DNA from: Bacteroidota bacterium | GTDB taxonomy: Bacteria; Bacteroidota; Bacteroidia; Bacteroidales; CAIWKO01 | DNA length: 64,000 nt | Reading direction: 5' to 3' | Assembly: GCA_037133915.1 (NCBI GenBank) | Contig: JBAXND010000001.1 | Location: 172,895-236,894, forward strand | Part shown: positions 17,590 to 26,159 of the stretch, piece by piece | How positions within the stretch are numbered: position 1 is the first letter of the stretch | How the letters are laid out: each line of letters starts with the position of its first letter | The notes under the pieces: generated by a model | Seen by the model: the letters and a program-made list of their open reading frames with translations, nothing else | Told to the model about the DNA's origin: nothing | Database searches by the model: none | Program-made: the position numbers and the translations under genes

Positions 17590-17840
17590 TACCGTAGTTT
17601 ATTCATGCGTGAATACATAGAATCGATTTCTGAGGCGATTTCAATTTCGGTTTGCCCGATGCCTTCATCTTCATTGAGCGATGGCAGTATAATGGTTACA
17701 AGATGAACATTACCATAGTAAAACGATTTATGCTTCATCTGTGGTGCCAGCATGGCTGCTTTGGTCATGAACGTAAAAGCATCCACAAAAGCGCTGAATT
17801 CAAAAGATTTTTTTAACTGCTTTAGCTCTTCTTTCCACAT
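17589..17840 (-). CDS. Small protein resembling a degenerate pterin-4a-carbinolamine dehydratase fold
   Basis: An 83-residue protein (from the ATG at 17840; a TTG at 17861 would add 7 residues). The layout FEFSAFVDAFTFMTKAA ... H-K ... YYGNVHLVTIILPS ... IGQTEIEIASEID follows the PCD/DCoH pattern (F.F..F..A..F ... HHP ... Y..V...L ... G.T..D..LA..ID). The catalytic His-His-Pro is not kept (MKHKSF is present), so it is unlikely to be an active dehydratase. DCoH-fold proteins can also bind other proteins. It is translationally coupled to the 25-residue-repeat protein. The similarity is by eye and needs a profile search. Confidence 0.6.
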   Translation of the reverse strand: MWKEELKQLKKSFEFSAFVDAFTFMTKAAMLAPQMKHKSFYYGNVHLVTIILPSLNEDEGIGQTEIEIASEIDSMYSRMNKLR

Positions 17841-17913
17841 ATTGAAAACAACGTTGAACAATTCGAGAATAGTATTGTTAAACTGATTTTATCTCAACTT
17901 AGTGTTTTGCGCA

Positions 17914-18687
17914 TCAATAGATTTTAGCGTTAAGTCCGATGGCACGAATGCGAACGGCAATCGCTTCAAGTTCTTCAGCGCTTAGCTTTTCAAGTTTCTG
18001 AGCCGGGGGTCTGCGGTCGAGTGAATATATCATCACCGAGCGCGGATTGATTTCTTTTAAATATCCGAGCCACGGTATAAGTTCTTCATCGGTAGTGTTG
18101 TCAATGGGTTTGCCGTTATATTCACCTTTGAAGAACATACTTTGTATGGTGAGCTGCCCATTGAATTTTTTCAGATTTTCTACAATAGTTGCAAGGTTGA
18201 TGTTGCTCTTGGGATTGTTGATAGTGCGGAACATCCCGTCAGAACCGGCATCCAGCTTCATCATGTTATTTGTTTTCATCAGAGCTGCAATAATTCCGGG
18301 ACGATCGAGGGTGCTGGAATTTGAAAGCACGGCCACCTGTGCCAAGGGTGAATATTTATCGCGCAAAGCAACTGTATCATCTACAATTCCTGTAAAGTCG
18401 GGGTGTAGCGTAGGTTCGCCATTGCCGGCAAATGTGATGGCATCCGGGAGCATGTTTTCTCCCGCAAGCGCAATGAGCCGCTGTTCCAGTGATTCACGGA
18501 TATCTTTACGTGAGTGAAGTTTGTCTGAAACCGGATGGGCGTAATCGGTCCAGCCGCATTCGCAGTAAATGCAGTTAAAGGAACACAGCTTACCGTTCGT
18601 CGGCAGCAGATTCATTCCGAGAGAAACGCCGAGACGTCTGCTTCGCACCGGTCCGAAAACGATTTGGTCAAATAAAATGCCTGCCAT
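17914..18687 (-). CDS. Radical SAM protein
   Basis: A 257-residue radical SAM enzyme. The iron-sulfur cluster motif is LCSFNCIYCECG with cysteines at 35, 39 and 42 (C-x3-C-x2-C). FAGNGEPTLHPDF near 100 is the SAM-binding GNGEPT motif. The start FGPVRSRRLGVSLGMNLLP is shared with a group of uncharacterised radical SAM proteins of about 250 residues (COG0731-like, related to wybutosine synthesis enzymes). The ATG is 13 bases from the stop of pheT, so the two genes are probably in one operon. The substrate is not known. Confidence 0.88.
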   Translation of the reverse strand: MAGILFDQIVFGPVRSRRLGVSLGMNLLPTNGKLCSFNCIYCECGWTDYAHPVSDKLHSRKDIRESLEQRLIALAGENMLPDAITFAGNGEPTLHPDFTGIVDDTVALRDKYSPLAQVAVLSNSSTLDRPGIIAALMKTNNMMKLDAGSDGMFRTINNPKSNINLATIVENLKKFNGQLTIQSMFFKGEYNGKPIDNTTDEELIPWLGYLKEINPRSVMIYSLDRRPPAQKLEKLSAEELEAIAVRIRAIGLNAKIY

Positions 18688-18700
18688 GATTATGCTTCTG

Positions 18701-21163
18701 TTAGCGTAGTTGTGCTTTCAGGTCGTTCATGAAAGCGGTTTGAAGTTTTTTCATTACCCCGTCAATTACATCATCTGTAAGGGTTTTTTCGGTATCCTGT
18801 AAAATGAAACTCAGTGCGTATGATTTTTTGTTGGCATCCAGTTTGTCGCCTTCGTAAATATCAAAAATGTTCACCTTACGCAAAAGCTTCTTCTCTGTTT
18901 TGTAAGCCAGTTGTTCAATATCGGAATACCGGACAGCTTTGTCAACTAACAACGCAAGGTCGCGACGTACCTCCGGGAATTTCGGAATATCAGCAGCTGT
19001 TATGCTGATGCCTGCCATTTTAGACAATAAAGAATCCCATTCAATACATGCGTAATACACCTCATTTTTGATGTCGAATTGCTTCAGCAGGGCAGGGCTT
19101 AATGCACCTGTTTCGCAAACAGCCATTTCATTCAAAGTTGTACGTACAAATTCAGAAAAAATGTACGTACTCGTCCCGGTTGTGTATTGTGCTCCGACAA
19201 AGCCAAGCCTTTTGATAATGATGTCTGACAAGCCTTTCAGGAAATGGACGTCTGTCTTTGATTTTGTGGTATCCCAGCTTTCAGGAAGTTTCTGGCCAAC
19301 AGCAAAAAGAACGAGTTGTTTCTTTTCCGAGTAGGGCGACAGCGTTTCGTTGTTATGTGCTGCATTATAAAAATACACCTTGCCGAATTCATAGAATTTC
19401 AAGTCGGTTTGCTTGCGGTTCTGATTGTAGGCAATTGCCTCAAGCCCGCTGAACAAAAGCGTTTGCCGCATTACACTCAGGTCTTTGCTGAGTGGATTGT
19501 AAATCTTCACACAATGCTCGGGCACAAAAGCCGCTGCGTTTGCTTCGTAATATTCGGCACGCGTAAGCGAGTTGGTGAGTATCTCATAAAACCCGTTCGC
19601 CGTGAGGTATTCAGCAATGCTGTCCTGAACTTTTTCAGGATCCGGTTTGGGATTGTAGCTCAACGAAGATTTAATAGATGCGCCAATTTCAATATTGTTG
19701 TAGCTGTAAATACGAAGCACTTCTTCCGTTACATCAGCCTGTCGTGTAACGTCCACTTTATTGGTAGGAACTGCGAGTAAAAGCACATCGCCTCCGTCAT
19801 TTTCAATGATGAAATCGAGAGATTTGAGTATGCTGATAATCTTTTCTTTCGGAATGGAAATGCCTGCCAGTTCTGAAAAGCGACTGATTGAGAATTCAAC
19901 TTTTTTACGATTTACGGGTTTTGGATATTCATCAACTATTGCCGAAGAAATTTTGCCGCCTGCAATTTCTTTGAACAGCATTGCGGCCCGCTTTAGTGCG
20001 TAAACAGTCATTTCCGGATCAGTGCCCCGCTCAAAGCGGAACGATGCGTCTGTTTTTAGATTGTGACGTTTGGATGTTTTGCGAATGGTTGTTGCTTCGA
20101 ACCATGCGCTTTCAAGAAAAATATTTTTAGTAGCTTCGGTCACTCCCGATTGTTCCCCACCGAAAACGCCTGCCATGCACATGCCTTCACTCTCGTTGCA
20201 AATCATCAGGTCGGAGGCTGAGAGCTTGCGTTCTACACCGTCGAGTGTAACAAAAGCCTGGCCTTCATTCAATTTTTTCACAATCACTTTTTGTCCTGTA
20301 ATTTTGTCCGCATCAAATGCATGCAATGGCTGTCCTGTTTCAAAAAGCACGTAGTTTGTAATATCTACAATGTTATTAATGGGGCGCAATCCGATGGCAG
20401 TAAGTTTATTTTTCAGCCATGCCGGACTTTCTGCAACGGTAATCCCGCTTACTGTAATGCCCGAATATCGTGGACAAGCTGCGGCATCTTCAACAATAAC
20501 ATGTATCGGAAGTGAATTATCATCCTGTTTGAAATCATCAACAGAGGGGAAATTCAATTTGTATTTTTCGGATGCAGTTTCATCTCTGCAATTAAGAACG
20601 GCCACCACGTCCCGCGCAACACCTATGTGCGATGCGGCATCCGGACGGTTAGGCGTCAGCCCGATTTCAAAAACGAAATCTTCTTCTATGTTCAGATATT
20701 CTTTTGCAGGAGTTCCCAAAGGCGCGTCATCAGGCAATACCATGATGCCGGCATGCGAAGTGCCTAATCCCAGTTCATCTTCAGCGCATATCATACCTTC
20801 TGAAACTTCACCGCGTATTTTTGATTTTTTTATCTCGAAATCGCCTTTTTCGGAATAAATGATAGTTCCGATAGTAGCGACAAGTACTTTTTGTCCCATA
20901 GCTACATTGGGAGCACCGCAAACTATGGCAAGTGGTTCGCCGCTGCCTATATTCACTTTTGTAAGGCTTAGCTTATCTGCATTCGGGTGTTTTTCGCAGG
21001 CAATTACCTGACCAATAACAATTCCTGCAAGGCCGCCCTTTACAGATTCGAATTTTTCAAGACCTTCGACTTCTAGTCCGCAATCGGTAAGCAATTCAGA
21101 CATTGTTTGTGGCTCAAGTATAGTATTAACGTACTGTTTAAGCCAATTGTATGAGATTTTCAT
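18701..21163 (-). CDS. pheT: Phenylalanyl-tRNA synthetase beta subunit
   Basis: An 820-residue beta chain of the alpha2-beta2 PheRS. Domains in order: the N-terminal EMAP/tRNA-binding domain at about 40-155 (GQVIACEKHPNADKLSLTKV), B3/B4 editing domain at about 210-395 (NNIVDITNYVLFETGQPLHAFD, kept in full in the protein), B5 at about 410-480, the catalytic-like B6-B7 core and the C-terminal anticodon-binding FDX-ACB domain (FPEVRRDLALLVDKAV onward). The length is normal. TACTTTTG at 21195-21202 marks the likely promoter. pheS is not in the window. Confidence 0.97.
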   Translation of the reverse strand: MKISYNWLKQYVNTILEPQTMSELLTDCGLEVEGLEKFESVKGGLAGIVIGQVIACEKHPNADKLSLTKVNIGSGEPLAIVCGAPNVAMGQKVLVATIGTIIYSEKGDFEIKKSKIRGEVSEGMICAEDELGLGTSHAGIMVLPDDAPLGTPAKEYLNIEEDFVFEIGLTPNRPDAASHIGVARDVVAVLNCRDETASEKYKLNFPSVDDFKQDDNSLPIHVIVEDAAACPRYSGITVSGITVAESPAWLKNKLTAIGLRPINNIVDITNYVLFETGQPLHAFDADKITGQKVIVKKLNEGQAFVTLDGVERKLSASDLMICNESEGMCMAGVFGGEQSGVTEATKNIFLESAWFEATTIRKTSKRHNLKTDASFRFERGTDPEMTVYALKRAAMLFKEIAGGKISSAIVDEYPKPVNRKKVEFSISRFSELAGISIPKEKIISILKSLDFIIENDGGDVLLLAVPTNKVDVTRQADVTEEVLRIYSYNNIEIGASIKSSLSYNPKPDPEKVQDSIAEYLTANGFYEILTNSLTRAEYYEANAAAFVPEHCVKIYNPLSKDLSVMRQTLLFSGLEAIAYNQNRKQTDLKFYEFGKVYFYNAAHNNETLSPYSEKKQLVLFAVGQKLPESWDTTKSKTDVHFLKGLSDIIIKRLGFVGAQYTTGTSTYIFSEFVRTTLNEMAVCETGALSPALLKQFDIKNEVYYACIEWDSLLSKMAGISITAADIPKFPEVRRDLALLVDKAVRYSDIEQLAYKTEKKLLRKVNIFDIYEGDKLDANKKSYALSFILQDTEKTLTDDVIDGVMKKLQTAFMNDLKAQLR

Positions 21164-21252
21164 TCTGTAAAAGCATTAATATTAATTACAGATGCAAAAG
21201 TACTCAAATTAACTCAAACAGGAAGGTTCAAAGTGTATGATTACGGGCAATA

Positions 21253-23379
21253 TCAGCCTATCATACCCCAGTTGCCTTTTTCTCGGTAGGTTGTGTTAAG
21301 CTGGTTCAGAATAACAGCGTTTTCGGGCTTTTCGAGCGTTGGATCTGTATTAATGATTTCCATAGCAAGACCACGGGCATATTTCAGAATTTTTTCGTCT
21401 TGTACAATATCTGCAATCTTGAGGTCAAGGATTCCGCTTTGTTGCAGGCCCTGTAAATCGCCCGGTCCGCGCAAATGAAGGTCGGCTTCAGCAATTTCAA
21501 AGCCGTTGGTGGTTTGTACCATTGTTTCGATGCGTTTTTTACCATCGGAGCTCACTTTATTTCCGGTCATTAATATACAATATGATTGCTCAGCACCTCT
21601 GCCAACGCGGCCTCTGAGCTGATGAAGCTGAGATAACCCGAAACGTTCCGCATTTTCAATAATCATCACTGACGCATTCGGAATATCAACGCCCACCTCA
21701 ATTACAGTGGTTGCCACCATAATATTGGTTTCACCTTTAATAAAGCGCTGCATTTCGTAATCTTTTTCTGCCGACTTCATTTGTCCGTGTACAATGCTGA
21801 TAGCGTATTCAGGCAGCGGGAAACTACGACTGATGCTCTCATAGCCGTCCATCAAGTGTTTCAGATCAAGTGTTTCCGATTCATTAATCAGAGGATAAAC
21901 AATATAGATTTGACGACCTTTCTTAATCTGTTCTTTCATAAAACCAAATACGCGAAGTCTCGCCGAATCCCAGTAGTGCAGCGTTTTTATCGGAACCCGG
22001 CCCGGGGGCAATTCATCAATTACCGAAATATCCAGATCGCCGTAAAGTGTCATGGCGAGCGTTCGGGGAATAGGAGTGGCGGTCATCACCAGGATATGTG
22101 GCGTGATTTCATTTTTTTGCCACATGCGTGCACGCTGTGCTACTCCGAAACGGTGTTGCTCGTCAATTACGGCGAGTCCGAGATTTTTAAACTGAACGGT
22201 GTCTTCAACCAATGCGTGTGTTCCCACTATAATCGAAATACTTCCGTCCTGCAATCCTTCGTGAATAACCCGTCTTTTTGCAGCTTTTGTAGAACCGGTA
22301 AGAATTTCAACTCTTATGTCCAGGCCTTCAAGAAAACGTGTGAGTGTCTTGAAATGCTGTTGTGCAAGTATTTCGGTAGGCGCCATGAGGCACGACTGAT
22401 AGCCGTTGTCGAGTGCCATCAGCATTGTCATAAGAGCTACCAGCGTTTTACCACTGCCCACATCGCCTTGTAACAGACGGTTCATTTGCTTGCCCGTTGC
22501 AGCATCCTGACGGATTTCACGGAGGACTCTTTTTTGCGCTCCGGTAAGTTCAAAAGGTAGATTGTTATGAAAAAAATCGTTGAAATGTTTGCCAATAGTA
22601 CCAAAGCTTACGCCTTTGATTTTTTGAACACGGTAAACTTTTTGTTTCAAAAGTTTAATCTGGATATAAAACAGCTCTTCAAATTTGAGGCGTGCCTGAG
22701 CTTTCAGAAGACTATTCTGGTCCTGTGGAAAATGAATAGTTGAAAGTGCGGCTTCACGGCTCATCAAACGGGCGTTTTCAATAATATCATGACGCAGCGT
22801 TTCCGGCAGCTGTCCGGCAGCTTGTGCTACCAGTGTTTTTGTGAGTTTCCCGATGCCACGGCTGTCTAATCCTCCGGCGCGTAATTTTTCGGATGAACTG
22901 TAAAAGGGCTGCAGATTCACTGTAACGGGCGATGCATCTGCACTTTCGACGGTCTCAATTTCAGGATGAGAAATATTGAATTTATTATTGAACAGAGAAG
23001 GCTTCCCAAAAATAATATAATGAACACCGATTTTAACTGAATCTTTGAGCCATTTAAATCCATTGAACCAGATAAGTTCAATACTCCCCGTTTCATCCGT
23101 AAAGGTCGCTACAAGCCTTGCTGAACGGTTCACTCCAACAGTTGTAAGGTTTGTTATATGGCCTTTTATCTGGACATAATTCAGCTCATCCCGGATATCC
23201 TTTATTTTCTGAAATTTAGTACGGTCAACATAACGGAACGGATAGAAGGTAAGCAAGTCATCAAACACATAAATGTTCAATTCTTTCTTAAGCATATCGG
23301 CTCTTTTAGGGCCAACACCCTTGAGGTATTCGATTGGCGTATCAAGAAATCCATGCTGGCGGTCCATCGTTGTAAACAT
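21253..23379 (-). CDS. recG: ATP-dependent DNA helicase RecG
   Basis: A 708-residue superfamily 2 helicase that remodels stalled replication forks and Holliday junctions. An OB-fold wedge domain at about 60-150 (YVQIKGHITNLTTVG) is followed by the helicase core with Walker A LLQGDVGSGKTLVAL, the RecG hallmark DEQH box in VIDEQHRFGVAQR, MTATPIPRTLAMTLYGDLD and motif VI QLRGRVGRG. The ATG at 23379 is used; the longer frame runs upstream through the promoter region (TAAATTTG at 23413-23420), so its extra 22 residues are unlikely. The length compares well with other RecG proteins. Confidence 0.96.
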   Translation of the reverse strand: MFTTMDRQHGFLDTPIEYLKGVGPKRADMLKKELNIYVFDDLLTFYPFRYVDRTKFQKIKDIRDELNYVQIKGHITNLTTVGVNRSARLVATFTDETGSIELIWFNGFKWLKDSVKIGVHYIIFGKPSLFNNKFNISHPEIETVESADASPVTVNLQPFYSSSEKLRAGGLDSRGIGKLTKTLVAQAAGQLPETLRHDIIENARLMSREAALSTIHFPQDQNSLLKAQARLKFEELFYIQIKLLKQKVYRVQKIKGVSFGTIGKHFNDFFHNNLPFELTGAQKRVLREIRQDAATGKQMNRLLQGDVGSGKTLVALMTMLMALDNGYQSCLMAPTEILAQQHFKTLTRFLEGLDIRVEILTGSTKAAKRRVIHEGLQDGSISIIVGTHALVEDTVQFKNLGLAVIDEQHRFGVAQRARMWQKNEITPHILVMTATPIPRTLAMTLYGDLDISVIDELPPGRVPIKTLHYWDSARLRVFGFMKEQIKKGRQIYIVYPLINESETLDLKHLMDGYESISRSFPLPEYAISIVHGQMKSAEKDYEMQRFIKGETNIMVATTVIEVGVDIPNASVMIIENAERFGLSQLHQLRGRVGRGAEQSYCILMTGNKVSSDGKKRIETMVQTTNGFEIAEADLHLRGPGDLQGLQQSGILDLKIADIVQDEKILKYARGLAMEIINTDPTLEKPENAVILNQLNTTYREKGNWGMIG

Positions 23380-23412
23380 TCTTTCGGGATTGTGATTGTA
23401 ATTAGCCCTCAG

Positions 23413-23445
23413 CAAATTTATTAAAAAGAAACACCGGTGCTGCAA
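23413..23445 (-). promoter_or_regulatory. Possible recG promoter
   Basis: TAAATTTG (23413-23420) with a TTG 22 bases upstream (23443-23445) resembles the Bacteroidota promoter, with slightly long spacing. A hairpin-forming repeat (GCTGCAA / TTGCAGC, 23439-23460) overlaps its upstream end and may terminate the gene before it or influence this promoter. Confidence 0.4.
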
Positions 23446-23474
23446 TAATATTGTTGCAGCCAGTCATGCACTTG

Positions 23475-24905
23475 TTATTTTTGAGGAAGTGATTTACTGC
23501 GACGTCTTCTCAACGTTCTTTCACGCATTAGAATCGTTGACAGAATCATGATAATAAATAACTCGAATAAACCAATAATAAACATGCGATTTGTTAAATC
23601 GCAGGGACCTGTTGAGGTTGCCGCGATTACTGTTTGTTTTGTATCCATTGTTGGTTGTTCCGATTCATTATATGAATACTGCTTGCGGAACATGCCAGCA
23701 CTTTCGGCTTGTACCGAATCATTCAACGCAAAAAACAATTGCGAATATTCCCATGCTTTCTCATAATCTTTCTGTTTTCCCAGACATTTAGTGAGGTATC
23801 TGTAGTCAGATAATATTTCAGGACGGGCCGACACATCAAGTGCCATTTCAAGGCTGTTCAGAAAGAAATCAGTTGCTCTTGCAAAATCATCACGCTTCAA
23901 CCAAATCAGCCCTTGATCAGCGAGTGATGCAGCCACCTTTTTTTTATTTCCAATTTCAAGGTCGATTCTTACAGACCGAAAATAATAATCCATGGCAGTA
24001 TCCCATTCTTCCAGCGCTTCGTAAACCTTTCCAATGTTACTTAATGTAATTGCCATGCCCGATTTATCACTCGTTTGCACGCGAATTACCATTGCTTTAT
24101 TATAATAATTCATGGCTTTCAGATTATCACCTGCAGAGAAAAACAGCCAGCCCAGATTGTTATAACAAAGCCCTTTTTTTTGCAGATTGCCCGATTGTGA
24201 AAACAATTGAAGTGCTTTCATTCCGTACACTAAAGCATCCGTGAAATTTCCGTTTTCCTGACATGCTGCGCCAATATTTCCATAGCACTCCGCAATGCCT
24301 TCATTATCGTTATTCTTCTTTTCGAGCAACAGAGCTTGATGGTAAAAGTCGATCGCTTTACTGTATGCACCCATCAGCTGATACACCTCGCCAATATTTG
24401 AAAGCCCTGAAGCCATGCCGTCTTCATCACCCAATTGTTCATCCGTTTTAAGGCTTTGCATATAGAAACTCAAGGCTGCAGGGTAATTGCTTTGTTCCTT
24501 GCAAATAATGCCAAGATTATTCGTGCAGGCAGAAACACCTTTCATATCTTTGACTTCGCGGAACAGGGCAAGAGCTTCATAATATTCTTGGGAAGCCTGC
24601 TGAAAATCTCCTTTGAAGTATAAAAGAATTCCAATGTTTTTATGTGCAAGCGCCAGGTTTTTTTTGTCTCCGTTTTTTATTGCAGATGCTTTTGCCGCGG
24701 TAGCATATTTCATAGCTGTCTCAGGGTATTGACCTCTGGTTTCGGTGCAAAGCTCGTTGAATAATCCTGCCTGTGCATATGCCGGCGCGAATCTAAGCAA
24801 CGCCAGCAAGCTGTCAACTCGCGACTGTGCATATACTTGCTGGAATACGGGAAATGTAAGACACAAAACCAGAAGCCGTACGGCTCGTTTTCTGTTCAAT
24901 GACAT
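23475..24905 (-). CDS. TPR-repeat protein with C-terminal membrane anchor
   Basis: A 476-residue protein. The ATG at 24905 begins a signal peptide (MSLNRKRAVRLLVLCLTFPVFQQ...YAQ). About nine tetratricopeptide repeats follow (for example YNNLGWLFFSAGDNLKAMNYY, GLSNIGEVYQLMGAYSKAIDFY; 40-residue period in this class), then one membrane segment near the end (about 437-458) and a short basic tail (RERTLRRRRSKS). This is the layout of the periplasmic sensor part of Bacteroidota TPR-histidine kinases and LuxR-type regulators, but no kinase or DNA-binding domain follows, so it may be a stand-alone scaffold or sensor remnant. It is divergent from the CapA-like gene. Confidence 0.82.
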   Translation of the reverse strand: MSLNRKRAVRLLVLCLTFPVFQQVYAQSRVDSLLALLRFAPAYAQAGLFNELCTETRGQYPETAMKYATAAKASAIKNGDKKNLALAHKNIGILLYFKGDFQQASQEYYEALALFREVKDMKGVSACTNNLGIICKEQSNYPAALSFYMQSLKTDEQLGDEDGMASGLSNIGEVYQLMGAYSKAIDFYHQALLLEKKNNDNEGIAECYGNIGAACQENGNFTDALVYGMKALQLFSQSGNLQKKGLCYNNLGWLFFSAGDNLKAMNYYNKAMVIRVQTSDKSGMAITLSNIGKVYEALEEWDTAMDYYFRSVRIDLEIGNKKKVAASLADQGLIWLKRDDFARATDFFLNSLEMALDVSARPEILSDYRYLTKCLGKQKDYEKAWEYSQLFFALNDSVQAESAGMFRKQYSYNESEQPTMDTKQTVIAATSTGPCDLTNRMFIIGLFELFIIMILSTILMRERTLRRRRSKSLPQK

Positions 24906-24981
24906 AGCTTTTTTTTTCAAAAATAGATAAAATGCGGAAAACCATGATAATAATTTAATTTTGCAAGGTAAATCTGAACGA

Positions 24982-26091
24982 ATGAAAACAATTCTCAAGC
25001 TGTTTATTATTGTTGTTGCCTTTTTTTGTGGAAGCTACAGTTACGCCGGGCATGACAAAAAAATGAGCGTATCAACTCCTGTCAATGGAGATAGTATTCG
25101 AACGGCTGTGGACACAATAATCATTGTGGGCGCTGGCGATATTATGCTTGGAACAATCATTCCTTCACGAGAATTTCTGCCTAAAAATGAAGATTGTTCA
25201 GGCGAGTTGGCTCCTACAGGCGAAATCTTCAGAACAGCTGATGTTGCTTTTTGCAATCTGGAAGGCGTTTTCACAGATTCACCCGTTGGACGTAAATCAT
25301 GCAAAAATCAAAGTATTTGCTACACCTTCGGGATGCCGCCGAAATTTGTTAATTGCCTTGTTGATGCAGGTTTCGACCTGATTAGTACTGCCAATAATCA
25401 TTGTGGTGACTTTGGTCTTGCCGGAAGGCAGAATACTGCTAAAACACTTGATGATGCCGGATTGCATTATGCCGGATTTCTTTCCAAACCTTTCACTATC
25501 TATGAAAAAGACAGTCTGAAATATGGTTTTTGCGCTTTCTCGCCTGAAAGCGGTAATTGCGATATGCGGAAGTTTGCAGAAGCACAGGCAATCGTGAAAC
25601 ATCTCGATTCGGTGTGTGATGTGGTCATCGTATCATTTCACAGTGGTGCCGAAGGAGCCGACCATCAACATGTGACGCGTCAGGACGAAATGTTTATGGG
25701 ATATAACCGTGGAAATGTTTATGCTTTTGCACACAAAATGATTGATGCCGGAGCGGATGTTATTTTCGGTCACGGGCCTCATGTTACCCGGGGTATTGAA
25801 GTCTACAACGGTCGTTTTATCGCATACAGCATGGGAAATTTCTGTACGTACAGCAAAGTCAGCGTAGCGGGAGTTTGCGGACTGGCGCCCATTATTAAAC
25901 TGTGGGTTGATAAGGATGGCAAATTTCTGAAAGGCAAAATTTATCCGACATTTCAGGATAAATACCAGCCGCCGGCCATTGATGGTCAAAAACGCGTAAC
26001 AAAGATTATTCAGAATCTTACAAAGACCGATTTCCCGGAAGTAAACATCAGCATCAGCGACGAAGGCGATATCAGTGTTCCAAAAAAGTAG
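24982..26091 (+). CDS. CapA/PgsA-family metallophosphatase-like protein
   Basis: A 369-residue exported protein. The ATG at 24982 gives a signal peptide (MKTILKLFIIVVAFFCGSYSYA). GAGDIMLGT near 45 and NLEGVFTD near 85 are the first metal-binding motifs, followed by STANNHCGDFG near 132, VIVSFHSGAE near 215 and IFGHGPHVTRGIE near 258, the usual order of the calcineurin-like CapA fold. CapA proteins take part in poly-gamma-glutamate capsule in Bacillus but the family is broad, and no capB/capC genes are nearby, so the role here is open. TAATTTTG at 24956-24963 is a likely -7 element 18 bases before the ATG. Confidence 0.87.
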   Translation: MKTILKLFIIVVAFFCGSYSYAGHDKKMSVSTPVNGDSIRTAVDTIIIVGAGDIMLGTIIPSREFLPKNEDCSGELAPTGEIFRTADVAFCNLEGVFTDSPVGRKSCKNQSICYTFGMPPKFVNCLVDAGFDLISTANNHCGDFGLAGRQNTAKTLDDAGLHYAGFLSKPFTIYEKDSLKYGFCAFSPESGNCDMRKFAEAQAIVKHLDSVCDVVIVSFHSGAEGADHQHVTRQDEMFMGYNRGNVYAFAHKMIDAGADVIFGHGPHVTRGIEVYNGRFIAYSMGNFCTYSKVSVAGVCGLAPIIKLWVDKDGKFLKGKIYPTFQDKYQPPAIDGQKRVTKIIQNLTKTDFPEVNISISDEGDISVPKK

Positions 26092-26159
26092 AACCGTCGC
26101 AGCCCGGCAAATCTCCAATTTTTCTTACCTTCGCGGCTATTATATTAATGTAAACTGAA

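Noticed and set aside
19316..19780. 154-codon plus-strand ORF inside pheT
   Set aside because: Antisense to conserved PheT sequence; no recognisable domain and no start site signal.
21781..22473. 230-codon plus-strand ORF inside recG
   Set aside because: It lies wholly opposite the conserved RecG helicase core. It is an antisense shadow, with composition and no motif of a real protein.
25633..26118. 161-codon minus-strand ORF over the 3' end of the CapA-like gene
   Set aside because: Antisense to conserved metallophosphatase motifs; no supporting start or homology.
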